DNA of 64,000 bases, taken from contig CM057144.1 of NCBI GenBank assembly GCA_029964075.1, positions 6,285,281 through 6,349,280 of the forward strand, read 5' to 3'. Every line of letters begins with the position of its first letter. Positions within the stretch are counted from its first letter, which is position 1. The notes beneath the pieces were generated by a model. The model was not told where the DNA came from. It saw only the letters and a program-made list of their open reading frames with translations, and did not search any database. The stretch comes from Patiria pectinifera (Eukaryota > Echinodermata > Asteroidea > Valvatida > Asterinidae). This document shows positions 54,771-64,000 of this stretch, piece by piece. Made by a program: the position numbers and the translations under genes.

Positions 54771-54844
54771 CCCACAAAATGGACGATCAAGGAACACAAG
54801 GCACAGTACAGTTTATTATGAAGGTTAAAATACCGCACGGTATA

Positions 54845-55035
54845 CTTAGGCCAACAAAAGTCTCCGGTTTCTGGTATGGAGCTTGTCCAAAAAGTGGTGC
54901 GACGACGCGGCTTTTTTTTTTTTTACCTGACTTTTTTGCTTCAAATGTCGGCTGATGACTGCAAATGGTGCCCGACTAAACTTAGTGAAAATATATGGGA
55001 GTCCAGAGAGGCCAGATAAAGCTTATTCTCGATCA
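54845..55035 (+). repeat. Dispersed repeat family S, copy 3
   Basis: AAAAGTCTCCGGTTTCTGGT, ATGGAGCTTGTCCAAAAAGT, a T tract, TCAAATGTCGGCTGATGACT, ending AGTCCAGAGAGGCCAGATAA. It is collinear with copies at 4915-5105 and 18030-18205. Confidence 0.78.
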
Positions 55036-56070
55036 TAACCCCATTTAAAAACACGTTAAAACTGTGCAGCAGCAGTATTCCAGTCAAACCAGTGAGTTTG
55101 GCGGTTTTGAGACATCATTTTTCATTGAAATAAAAACCTTTTTCATTTTGCCGACGCGCATGGCTACGGCGACGCGCGCGCATACTAGAAACCCGAGACT
55201 TTTTTTTTGGCCCTAGGTTCTGCTGGACGTTTCTGTAGTGAGACGTCTTTTACGAGGCACCGTACAATTGCCACACAGCCCAAAAAAATGTATACAAACG
55301 CGCACTCAGTGCCGTGAACGCGCGAATATCAACCCTTTTCTGCCTGCACACCAAAGTGTGAGTATCGTGTGCATGGATTTGTGCTTGAAAACCAACATTT
55401 TTGTTTCAAATGAGCGAAATTTATATTTTCTTTACATTCTAATGCCACAATGCAAGTTCTCTGCTACCGCTGGGCTAGGTGTTAGTTTATTTCATGTTGA
55501 CAAAAGGAGTGATTTGGGGGTAAATTAGTCTTCGTAATCTCAAAGTTTTAATCACCGTGTTCATCGTGTAAGTCACACGTTGATTTATTGCAATACGACA
55601 GTTTCGTGTCAGGTGCAATTTGGAGGCCTAGTTCACTACACAGCCGTACACTGGCCAGGCGTTCGGGGAACCTGATTAAAATATTAGAACCAAGAATATT
55701 AGGAACCTGGGAATCTTAGAAACCGGAACAACAGTTTAGAAATACAAACTTTGTGATTATAATTTATCATTGACAACGTTGATACAATTTATAGAGCTGG
55801 AAGTTGAATCCAAGTTATATGATTTGTGTAACACTTGTTTTGTGAGTTAGATTGAGATTCAGATCAAGAACTATTGTAATTGATTTTGTAAACAAGTTCC
55901 TTGTAGCAAGTTCATGAGACCAAACATATTTTGACTCCTCCTAGTGTTTTGATTTTTTTTCTGTTTGTCTTGGTTGTTCTTGGCGCCTTTAAAAGTGGTG
56001 CGGCATAGGGACAGAATTGTGCATTTTGTGATAAAAGCATGAAACTTCGTATGTTGGTTCTTCATGCCAT
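55036..56070. other. Unassigned non-coding stretch
   Basis: I see no gene. A 96-codon frame at 55238 has no domain. 56020-56070 already carries the ATGTTGGTTCTTCATGCCAT word shared with the 47870 array. Confidence 0.35.
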
Positions 56071-56886
56071 GACAACATTTTTCAGATATGGAGGCATTTC
56101 ATATCTGACCCCTGGTGACCTTTGAGGGGTCAATGACCTTTGAATACTCTGTCACCACCTAACTTGATTTGGGCTTGATATGTACTCTATAGTTTCAACT
56201 TCAACTCACTGTGGTGACCCAGGGATTCATTCAAATCAAAACATCCAAATGAAATTACCACTTCTTCTATTTTGAACATATTTACAATATATTTACAATA
56301 TATACAACATCCGGAACATTAAACATACTTGAGAAATTTGCTGAAGTTTGGTTTATACAAGATTCCTTTTACACTCGAAATGGTATGGGTTTACTTATTC
56401 TTTCAAAACAACAATTATTCAATTACTTCGAAACACTTACTTTTACTGTCAATCATATATAGCAAGAAAAATATAGTTCTGACAACAATTTTCAGATATG
56501 GAGGCATTTCATATTTGACCCCTGGTGACCTTTGAGGGGTCAATGACCTTTGAATACTCTGTCACCACCTAACTTAATTTGGGCTTGATATGTGCTCTAC
56601 AGTTTCAACTTCAACTCACTGTGGTGACCCCGGGATTCATTCAAATCAAAACATCCAAATGAAATGACCACTTCTTCTGTTTTTAACGTATTTACAATTT
56701 ATTTACAATATATACAACATCCGGAACATTAAACATACATAAGAAATTTGCTGAAGTTTGGTTACAAGATTCCTTTTACACTCGAAATGGTATGGGTTTA
56801 CTTATTCTTTCAAAACAACAATTATTCAATTACTTCGCAACACTTACTTTTACTGTCAATCATAGCAAGAAAAATATAGTTCTGAA
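56071..56886 (+). repeat. 410-bp tandem duplication
   Basis: The block from GACAACATTTTTCAGATATG at 56071 recurs at 56481 with only scattered differences through ...ATATAGTTCTGA (56480 and about 56880). Each copy includes one TGACCCCTGGTGACCTTTGA unit related to the 47870-48475 array. The high identity indicates a recent event. Confidence 0.88.
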
Positions 56887-57184
56887 GTTTAGTTCTGCCG
56901 ACTTAAAAGTTGGTGAAAATACGTGTTGCGCAACGCCTGGTGCGTTGAATGCTCCTGAATGCCGTTGAAGGCTTTTGTATGAAACGCGACTGCGCGCGGA
57001 AACGATACTGAGTGCTAATTGGAGGGAAGTTCAATACGTCATTACGTCGGGGAAAGTTAACGGGTGAATAGATTGACGAACGCGTAAAAGGAAAATACCA
57101 AACAAAAAAACAAAACAAGAACGGGTTTTGACATACTCTATACCTATTGATCTTGACAATATAACTTTCCTATGACCTAAGTCT

Positions 57185-57660
57185 TTGTATACCCTGACGT
57201 CTACCCCAGAGTCTAAGGACGACTTCTATCTTCAGCTTAGTGAGTTGTTGCACAATATCCCGGCTGGTGATGGCATCATTCTCCTTGGGGACTTCACTGC
57301 CCGCATTGGTTCTGACTGCAGTGCGTGGAAGAATGTGATTGGCCCGCATGGTGTTGGGAGAATGAACGACAATGGTCAACGTCTCCTCGAGCTCTGCGCT
57401 TCGTACAACCTTTGCGTTGCTAACACCTTCTTCGCAGGCTCTGTTCGCTCCAAGTTCACCTGGAAACACCCTCGCTCACAGCACTGGCACCAACTGGACC
57501 ACATCATTGTCAGGCAGAGACAACTGCGCGATACCACCCACTGCCGCAGCTTGCATTCTGCTGATTGCAATACAGACCATGCCCTTGTTCGCTGTAAGCT
57601 TCGTTTACTACCCAAGAAGTTCCATCGTGCAACGCACAGACCATTGCTATTGACACTGTC
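57185..57660 (+). pseudogene. LINE endonuclease domain, N-terminally truncated
   Basis: Contains IILLGDFTARIGSD (the N-aspartate motif GDFN.R; here Asn is Thr), KFTWKHPRSQHWHQLDHIIV (T.........QLDH motif) and SLHSADCNTDHALV (SDH motif with the catalytic Asp-His). These are the C-terminal half of an APE-type endonuclease, which nicks target DNA. The N-terminal ~100 residues, including the catalytic Glu region, are missing. Confidence 0.85.
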
Positions 57661-58088
57661 TCAAATCACGACATCAGCCATGTTACTCAGTTTCAAGAGC
57701 TCCTTTCGGGTAATTTCAGCTCAGCACCAATCTCTGCCAACCCTGAAGGTGCCTGGTCTAGGTTCCGTTCAGTAGTCTACAACAGTGCTGTGTCTGCCTT
57801 TGGTTGCTGCTCACGAAAGCAACCTGACTGGTTCCGGGACAGCGCGGACATACTGCTCCCAGCGCTAGAGAACAAACGGTTAGCCAGAAACAAATGCCGC
57901 TTGATCAACACACGCTCCTCAAAAGCTGCCCTTCGAGCTGCCAAGAGCACTGTCCAGCGTCTTACTCGAGCAGCTTTGCAACGCTACTGGTCTCACCTGA
58001 GTGATCGCATCCAACGTTGTGCCGACTCTGGTGATCTACGCGGCTTGTACCAAGGCATTAAGGAGGCAATTGGTCCTACCCTTTACTG

Positions 58089-59399
58089 TTGTCCACTGGT
58101 GCCATCCTCACAGACCAAACAGCACAGCTTGCCCGGTGGGTAGAGCACTATAGCTCACTTTCCAACAGCGATGCTGCAGCCAGTACTTCTGCAATATCTG
58201 CCTTACCTCAGCTTCCCGTCCTGAAAGAGCTGGACAATTCTATCACCTTGGATGAAGTGAAACATGCCATCAACGGCTTAAAGAACAACAAGGCTCCTGG
58301 CACTGATAGCATCCCTCCAGAGGTACTTAAGAAGGGTGGTAATATCTTGGCTGCAGAGCTCCACGCTGTTCTCCTGACCTGCTGGCAATCCCAGTTTATA
58401 CCACAGGATCTAAAAGATGCAAACATCATAACCCTCTACAAAAACAAAGGTACCCGACAAGACTGCAATAACTACAGGGGCATCTCACTGCTGTGCTTAG
58501 CTGGGAAGGTTTTTGCTCGAGTGCTGTTACCTCGGCTACAGGTCATTGCCAACAGAATCCTTCCCGAAAGCCAGTGTGGCTTTCGCCCATCCTGCTCCAC
58601 TGTTGACATGGTGTTTTCCTTGAGACAACTCCAGGAGAAGTGTGTTGAACAGCGGCGACCTCTGTACATGGTCTTCATCGACTTGACTAAGGCGTTTGAT
58701 AACGTGAGTCGTTCAGGCCTGTTTTCCATCCTAAAGCGCTTGGGCTGCCCAGATAGGCTTTTGTCTATTCTGATGTGTTTTCATGACGACATGCACGCCA
58801 CAGTCCAGTTCAACGGCTCAAGATCTGCTAAATTTGAAGTTCGTCGGGGCGTTAAGCAGGGGTGTGTACTTGCTCCTACCCTGTTTGGGATCTTTTTCTC
58901 AGCACTGCTACACCGTGCATTTCCCGAACCATCTGGTATCCTACTTCACACACGCAGCTCCGGGAATTTCTTTGACCTGTCCCGTCTCCGTGCCAGGACA
59001 AAGATTCGGCATGTTCTCATCCAGGAACTCCTGTATGCTGACGACGCTGCCATTGTTGTCCACTCGGCAGATGAGCTCCAACATACCTGCAACTCATTTG
59101 CCAGTGCTTGCTCGGAGTTTGGCATGGTCATCAGCCTTGGCAAGACAATGGTGTTATCGCAAGGCCCAGGTCCCCCTCCCATGATCACCATCAATGGCAC
59201 ACCTCTGAGCGTGGTCAACAAATTTCAGTATCTGGGTTCTACAGTTACCAGCACCAACTCCCTGGATACCAAACTTGACTCCCGAATAGGTAGGGCTGCA
59301 ACCACCTTTGGCCGTGTTTGTGTTAGGGACAACCGGGCCCTTTCCATCAAGCTGAAGATTCGCATCTACGTGTCCTGTGTGCTGAGTGTGCTACTCTAA
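58089..59399 (+). pseudogene. LINE reverse transcriptase (largely intact frame)
   Basis: The 436-codon frame holds the RT motifs in order: ITLYKNKGTRQDCNNYRGIS (motif 1), LPESQCGFRPSCSTVDMVFS (motif 2), MVFIDLTKAFDNVSR (motif A with catalytic Asp), GVKQGCVLAPTLFGIFF (motif B), LLYADDAAIVV (motif C, YADD at 59034-59045, about residue 316) and FQYLGSTVTS. The TAA at 59397 replaces what is normally a Tyr codon (LLYGSESW in the family); downstream, similarity resumes in other frames (RRLRW.GQV, EDGRLPKDIFFGEL, KLRYKDVLKRDL to 59875). Confidence 0.88.
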
Positions 59400-59879
59400 T
59401 GCAGTGAGTCATGGCCGACCTACCGCCGTTAGGAACGTCGACTGAACGCGTTCCATTTCCGCTGCCTACGTTCAATTCTTGGAATCTCCTGGCAAGACCG
59501 AGTATCAAACCCTGCCATTCTTGAGCTCACAGGAGTCAACGACATGCTCACATTGCTGTCAGCTCGCCGCCTTCGTTGGTCAGGTCAAGTCTGCAGACAG
59601 GAGGACGGTCGACTGCCGAAGGACATCTTCTTTGGGGAGCTGGCTCATGCTCCTCGCCCCGGGGTCGTCCAAAACTCCGTTACAAGGATGTTCTAAAGCG
59701 TGATCTGCGAACCTTCCAAATTCCAGTCACCTCCTGGCAGACCGTGGTGCAGGACCGCACTCGTTGGCGATCCGCTGTCCATCTTGGCCGCTCTGCTTTC
59801 TCTGCCGCCAATATTGCTGATTGCGAGAATCGTCGTGCAGCTAGACACCGAGCTACATCGTCATACTCGACGGGATAGG

Positions 59880-59909
59880 CCACTACTACTACTACTACTA
59901 CTACTACTT
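59880..59909 (+). repeat. (ACT)n microsatellite at the LINE 3' end
   Basis: About ten ACT units follow immediately after the last coding-like residues; it is best read as the LINE's 3' tail. Confidence 0.85.
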
Positions 59910-60149
59910 ATATCAGGGAGATTGGAGAAGTGACATGCTCATTATTTAGACATTATTTGCAACTTGAACGTCACGGCTCTGCCAACCACGATTCCATGCA
60001 CATGATGCATGCGTTTCATGTACCGTAGAGTGAGTGTTCTCAGATCTAGAAACACGCAGTAAAGTGACCGACAATTGGGGACTTGTTTTTGAATGAGTTG
60101 ATTAAGGGAAATTTCCCTGCCCATCATGTAGCCCACGTTCCTCGTAATA

Positions 60150-60695
60150 GTCGTCATGCATCAGCACCATATTTGGGGAAATATCATCTTATTCATTTTA
60201 CTGACTTTCCAACCCAGGACTCCGTTATTGAAATTCCTCGCGATTGCTGTCTCTAGCACGCAATTCACATTGCAGATAGAGTTCAAAGTTGAATAAAACC
60301 GCAAGGGTCAATTACAAAGGTACACAACAACTAATTTAAAAACAACCCAAGTGATGTGTAAATTTAGAACCCAACAGTGCAGGGTAAAACTTAGAACCCA
60401 ATATCTGCGTAAGAAACTGACACAACACTTGGGTAAAAGAAGGGTTGGGTAAAGTTGACCCAATAATTGAGTAAAAAGGGAACATGGTCGTCACATGGGT
60501 AAACTTTCTTACCCAAATTTGTTGTGCAAACACGTAACACAATTATGGGTAAAAGTTACACAGAAATGAGTACTTTTCTACACCCTAGCTGTTGTGTAAA
60601 AAAAACTACACAAGTTGACGACTATGTTCCCTTTTTACTATCGAAAAGGTAGTTATTTTACCCAATATTGAGCAACTATTTTTTAGAGTGTACTG
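60150..60695. mobile_element. TACACTCTAAAAA-family element, right end present
   Basis: On the minus strand the right end starts TACACTCTAAAAAATAGTTG. The interior is packed with GGGTAAA/TTTACCC words, and 60150-60260 resembles 53560-53660. The left terminus was not identified. Confidence 0.5.
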
Positions 60696-61508
60696 CTTAG
60701 CAACAAAGCGCAATGTACGACCTCATGGTAGCTAATCTTTTGGACACTGACTTTAATCATTTTGAATCTGAAATCTGCTCATGATACTGATCAATAATCA
60801 CTGAAGGATGCAAGGAGGTAATTTTCTGATGATTACGTTGTCCTATGCAAGAAGTATTGTCTCTGAATTTGATATGATTTTATAATAATTTTGCGACTGA
60901 ATTCTTAGTAATTCGCAACATGACAGAGATGATTACTTTTGTGTGCTCAAACCCAGTCTCACTTTCTGATAATGTTATGCGCCTATCAAATTGATAGGCG
61001 CATTAATCACACTTAAACATGTAATCAATGTACACTTTCGTCATAATTTTGATTATACTTTGTGATTTACTCTGGTTTATTCACAGTTTTCACGGAGCCC
61101 ATTGATCAATGCGATAATAAATGTAGAACCTGATAAGGCCTCCGTCGAAACCCTTGTATTTCTATTACCTGCGACCTATGACCCACATAAAAAAACCTTT
61201 GCGATTCCCCAGTTGTAGCAGTAGTAGTGTTGAGGCGCTACACCAGCCCCTGAGGTGCTGGCGCTACAATTAACATTGCATTTTTTTTTATAAAAACCTC
61301 TTCGTTATAAAAACCACTTCATTATAAAACCAATTCCCGCATACCGCTATAATATTAATAGGGAGTCCACCTCCGCACACTCTGAGCATGCCTATTTTCG
61401 AGGGCATCGTACACGAAATAAACCGCACCACCGTCGGATTTGATAATATCAATTTGAACTTGAAAAGGGAGAGTTATACCACACAACAGATAGGACAATT
61501 CGGGAAGG
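60696..61508. other. Non-coding stretch with a short inverted repeat
   Basis: A 12+1+12 inverted repeat (TGCGCCTATCAA, A, TTGATAGGCGCA) lies at about 60976-61001, and an ACC/GGTGCTGGCGCTAC hairpin lies near 61228-61270. No gene was recognised. Confidence 0.45.
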
Positions 61509-61512
61509 TTAA

Positions 61513-62152
61513 GCCCCTGTCACACCTTTGCGTATCCTAATTCCTTATGAGTTCCTTATCAAAAATTTTCAATACGCAGCCGTACGATCAAAAACGTCAA
61601 ATTGTTTTGATTACTTTGACTTATGTGCGACGCACATCTTGCGAACAAGTAACGAATTCAGCGCATCCACTGCGTATGAGATGCGTATGAGTTGCGTATG
61701 CAGTGCGCAAGTTCGCTATTTGTGCGTTTCTCATAAGTTACGAATAACTACAATGCACTGCCCGCTCGCAGGACGAGCGGTGCTAATTCGTGCAATACGT
61801 CGGCATTCGATATGAGTTCATTCAGCGGGCATAGAGGTCAGCGTATTACCGCGTATGAACGGCTTATCTCCCTTGAACACATAGCGTACTCGTACCGCGC
61901 TCGACCGATTCGGGACCGATACAATGCGTATTTATAACTTATGACCTGCGTAACAGCGTACGCAGCGTAGTTTTGTGCATGCCCAAAACTATCCAGCGTA
62001 CTGGGCCGTACCATGCGTATATCTGCGTACATAAAACATACACAAAACGATAGAGATGCATATGAGGTGCGTATTGTGCGTACGACTGCGTATGAAAAAA
62101 TGCCAATGCGCAACTCATAAGGAATTAGGATACGCCGAAGTGTGACAGGGCC
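61513..62152 (+). mobile_element. CCCTGTCACAC-ended TTAA-type element, copy 1
   Basis: Inverted ends GCCCCTGTCACACCTTTGCG and, on the minus strand, GGCCCTGTCACACTTCGGCG; similarity of the ends continues through TATCCTAATTCCTTATGAGTT. Flanks are TTAA (61509-61512) and CTAA (62153-62156). The interior is dense in GCGTAT/ATACGC words. The 91-codon frame (61838-62113, minus) recurs in other copies but looks like a passenger of the repeated words. It is non-autonomous; the TTAA-type target suggests piggyBac or Kolobok-like mobilisation (inference). Confidence 0.75.
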
Positions 62153-62311
62153 CTAAACCTTTGAAAATATCCCCGGAAAAAAAATCTGACAAACTTCCAG
62201 TTGGGTATGTAGGACCTACACAATGTAAGTAGAGATACTAATGGTTTCTTCTTCTTCCTTTCAAGTGATAATCGCACTTCCAGAAACACATGGAATCACC
62301 CCTTCTCTTAG

Positions 62312-63736
62312 GGCCCTGTCACACTTCTGCGTATCCTAATTCCTTAAGCCCCTGTCACACTTTTGCGTATCCTAATTCCTTATGAGTTCCTTATCAATTT
62401 TTTTCAATACGCAGCCGTACGCTAAAAACGTCGCAATTTCTTAAATACTTTGACTTATGTGCGACGCACATCTAGCGTACAAGTAACGAATTCAGCGCAT
62501 CCATTGCGTATGAGATTCGTATGAGTTGCCTATGCAGTGCACAATATTATTTTTTCGGGCTGCGAATAGGTCAGTATGCAGTGCGCATGCTGAGCGTATT
62601 CCGGACGCACCCGACTTATGCCGACCGCATGCCTGACGCAATACGTCGGCATTCGCTATGAGTTCGTTCAGCGTGCGTTGTATCTGCACTGCAAGTACGT
62701 TATGTATACGTCCAATAGGCGGCTCATCATGCTGACGGGGTGCGTGCCGGGAGGTCAGCGTTTTACTGCGTATGAATCGCTTTTCCCCCACGAACACATA
62801 GCGTACTCGTACCGTGCTCGACCGATGCGGGACCAATGCGCTGCGTATTTATAACTTATGACCTGCGTAACAGCGTACGCAGCGTAGTTTTGTGCATGCC
62901 CAAAACTATCCAGCGTACTGGGCCGTACCATGCGTATGCCTGAGTACATAAAACTTACACAAAACGATAGAGATGCATTTGAGGTGCGTATTGTGCGTAC
63001 GACTGCGTATGAAAAAAATGCCAATGCGCAACTCATAAGGAATTAGGATACGCAGAAGTGTGACAGGGTCCTTATGAGTTGCGCATTGACATTTTTTTCA
63101 TACGCAGTCGTACGCACAATACGCACCTCATATGCATCTCTATCGTTTTGTGTAAGTTTTATGTACGCAGGCATACGCATGGTACGGCCCAGTACGCTGG
63201 ATAGTTTTGGGCATGCACAAAACTACGCTGCGTACGCTGTTACGCAGGTCATACGTTATAAATATGTAGCACATCGGTCCCGCATCGGTCGAGCGCGGTA
63301 CGAGTATATGCTATGTGTTCGTGGGGGGCAAGCGGTTCATACGCGGTAATACGCTGACTTCCCGGCACGCACCCCGTCAGCATATGAGCCGCCGTATACA
63401 TAGTGTACTTGCAGCGAAGATACAGCACACGCTGAACGAACTCATAGCGAATGCCGACGTATTGCACGAATTAGTACCGCTCGTAGTGCGAGCGGGCAGC
63501 GCATTGTACTTATTCGTAACTTATGAGAAACGCACAGATAGCGTACTTGCCGCAACTCATACGCATCTCATACGCATTGGATGCGCTGAATTCGTTACTT
63601 GTTCGCTAGATATGCGTCGCACATTAAAGTCAAAGTAATAAAAAAAAATCGACGTTTTGAGCGTACGGCTACGTATTGAAAATTGTTGATAAGGAACTCA
63701 TAAGGAATGAGGATACGCAAAAGTGTGACAGGGGCT
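62312..63736 (-). mobile_element. CCCTGTCACAC-ended element, outer copy split by an inner copy
   Basis: Its left terminal repeat (62312-62343) stops at ...TATCCTAATTCC, the inner copy follows, and the sequence resumes at 63072 with TTATGAGTTGCGCATTGACA. It then continues to the right end GTGTGACAGGGGCT at 63736. TTAG is found at both borders (62308-62311 and 63737-63740). Orientation is opposite to copy 1. Confidence 0.75.
62348..63071 (+). mobile_element. CCCTGTCACAC-ended element, inner copy inserted in the outer copy
   Basis: Inverted ends GCCCCTGTCACACTTTTGCG and, on the minus strand, GGACCCTGTCACACTTCTGC. Flanked by TTAA (62344-62347) and TTAT (63072-63075); the empty site in other copies reads CCTTATGAG. 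It is 724 bp long and close in sequence to copy 1 (same orientation). Confidence 0.78.
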
Positions 63737-63759
63737 TTAGCGATAAGTGTACTATTACG

Positions 63760-63940
63760 TGCATTAAACAACACACGGGACTGCTTCACGTCCCATCCGA
63801 AGGACGAAGCAGTAATGGTTAAGTGGCTTGCTTAGAGCACAGGTGTCCGGGCCCGGGCTCGACCCCACGCCACTGTTGCCTCTGAAACACCAGAGCATGA
63901 GCCCGGAGTTCTTGGCGTTATGTTCATCTCCACAGGTTTA
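63760..63940 (-). mobile_element. tRNA-derived SINE (Leu-like head), degraded
   Basis: On the minus strand the order is CATGCTCTGGTGTTTCAG, a T-arm-like GTGGGGTCGAGCCCGGGCCC (box B GGTCGAGCCC), then AGCAAGCCACTTAACCATTA and CTGCTTCGTCCTTCGGATGG, GACGTGAAGC. This head and body are typical of a SINE widespread in marine deuterostomes. Box B is off consensus, so it is an old copy. Confidence 0.65.
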
Positions 63941-64000
63941 TCAGAATTTATCAACTTTACAGAAATTCTTAAATTTTAAGTTGGAATTTTCCTAGAGGTT

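Larger units (their letters stand above)
57180..59909 (+). mobile_element. Non-LTR retrotransposon (LINE), 5'-truncated, ending in (ACT)n
   Basis: An apurinic endonuclease part, a linker, a full RT and a C-terminal region follow in order, and the 3' end is a (ACT)n run at 59880-59909. The 5' end starts inside the endonuclease, as usual for incomplete reverse transcription. Frame changes near 57650-57780 and 58060-58090 and a stop at 59397-59399 make it defective. The RT resembles the jockey/I-group style; the clade is not settled. Confidence 0.88.

Noticed and set aside
55238..55528. 96-codon ORF near a family S copy
   Set aside because: No domain, no splice context.
61838..63349. Similar 91-93-codon ORFs in all three copies of the CCCTGTCACAC-ended element
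   Set aside because: The frames follow repeated GCGTAT/ATACGC words that lack stops in that frame; no start context or domain. Probably passenger frames, though a substitution test on many copies would settle it.

Overview
This window is eukaryotic nuclear DNA. It has split coding exons with GT..AG introns, no operons, and about 50-60% AT with long stretches of dispersed repeats. Animal-type LTR, non-LTR and Penelope-like retroelements, tRNA-derived SINEs and many inverted-repeat elements fill most of it. The SINE types and repeat texture suggest a marine invertebrate deuterostome (echinoderm-like is my best guess), but the sequence alone does not fix the species.

Layout. 1-7.2 kb: a non-autonomous hAT-like element (282-859), then seven 3'-terminal exons (1000-6127, + strand) of a host cell-surface protein. 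In order they encode a VCBS/Tandem-95-like domain, EGF-like modules, one membrane helix and a Ser/Ala-rich acidic tail, with SINE and dispersed-repeat insertions in the introns. 7.2-14.5 kb: repeats, including a 19-bp minisatellite and a 34-bp perfect palindrome. 14.5-17.1 kb: a decayed Penelope-like element with a hammerhead-like 3' motif. 17-27 kb: minisatellites, a large foldback structure, ~150-bp tandem repeats and a TACACTCTAAAAA-ended element. 27.16-27.26 kb: one clear signal-peptide exon, probably the first coding exon of a second host gene that continues outside what I can recognise. 27.4-33.1 kb: an element built of repeated CACGAAGGGGCGAATTT motifs, a LINE fragment, two arrays rich in TGACGTCA, and a hairpin element.

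33151-47121 is a three-level nest on the minus strand. A BEL/Pao retrotransposon (606-bp LTRs, 5-bp target duplication CGCTC) has its 5' LTR split by a Ty3/gypsy element (39506-46642, 4-bp duplication GTAT). The gypsy element is in turn interrupted by a 605-bp terminal-inverted-repeat element exactly where its reverse transcriptase and RNase H are missing. The gypsy element also carries a downstream C2H2 zinc-finger ORF behind a good splice acceptor. 47-57 kb: more ~150-bp arrays, a second Penelope-like 3' remnant, inverted-repeat and foldback elements with minisatellite arms. 57.2-59.9 kb: a 5'-truncated LINE with endonuclease and a largely intact RT ORF. 61.5-63.7 kb: three copies of a CCCTGTCACAC-ended element, one inserted inside another. 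63.76-63.94 kb: a tRNA-derived SINE.

No transposable element here has an uninterrupted full set of genes, so nearly all mobile DNA is defective. The only convincing host coding sequence is the 3' part of the surface-protein gene and the orphan signal-peptide exon.
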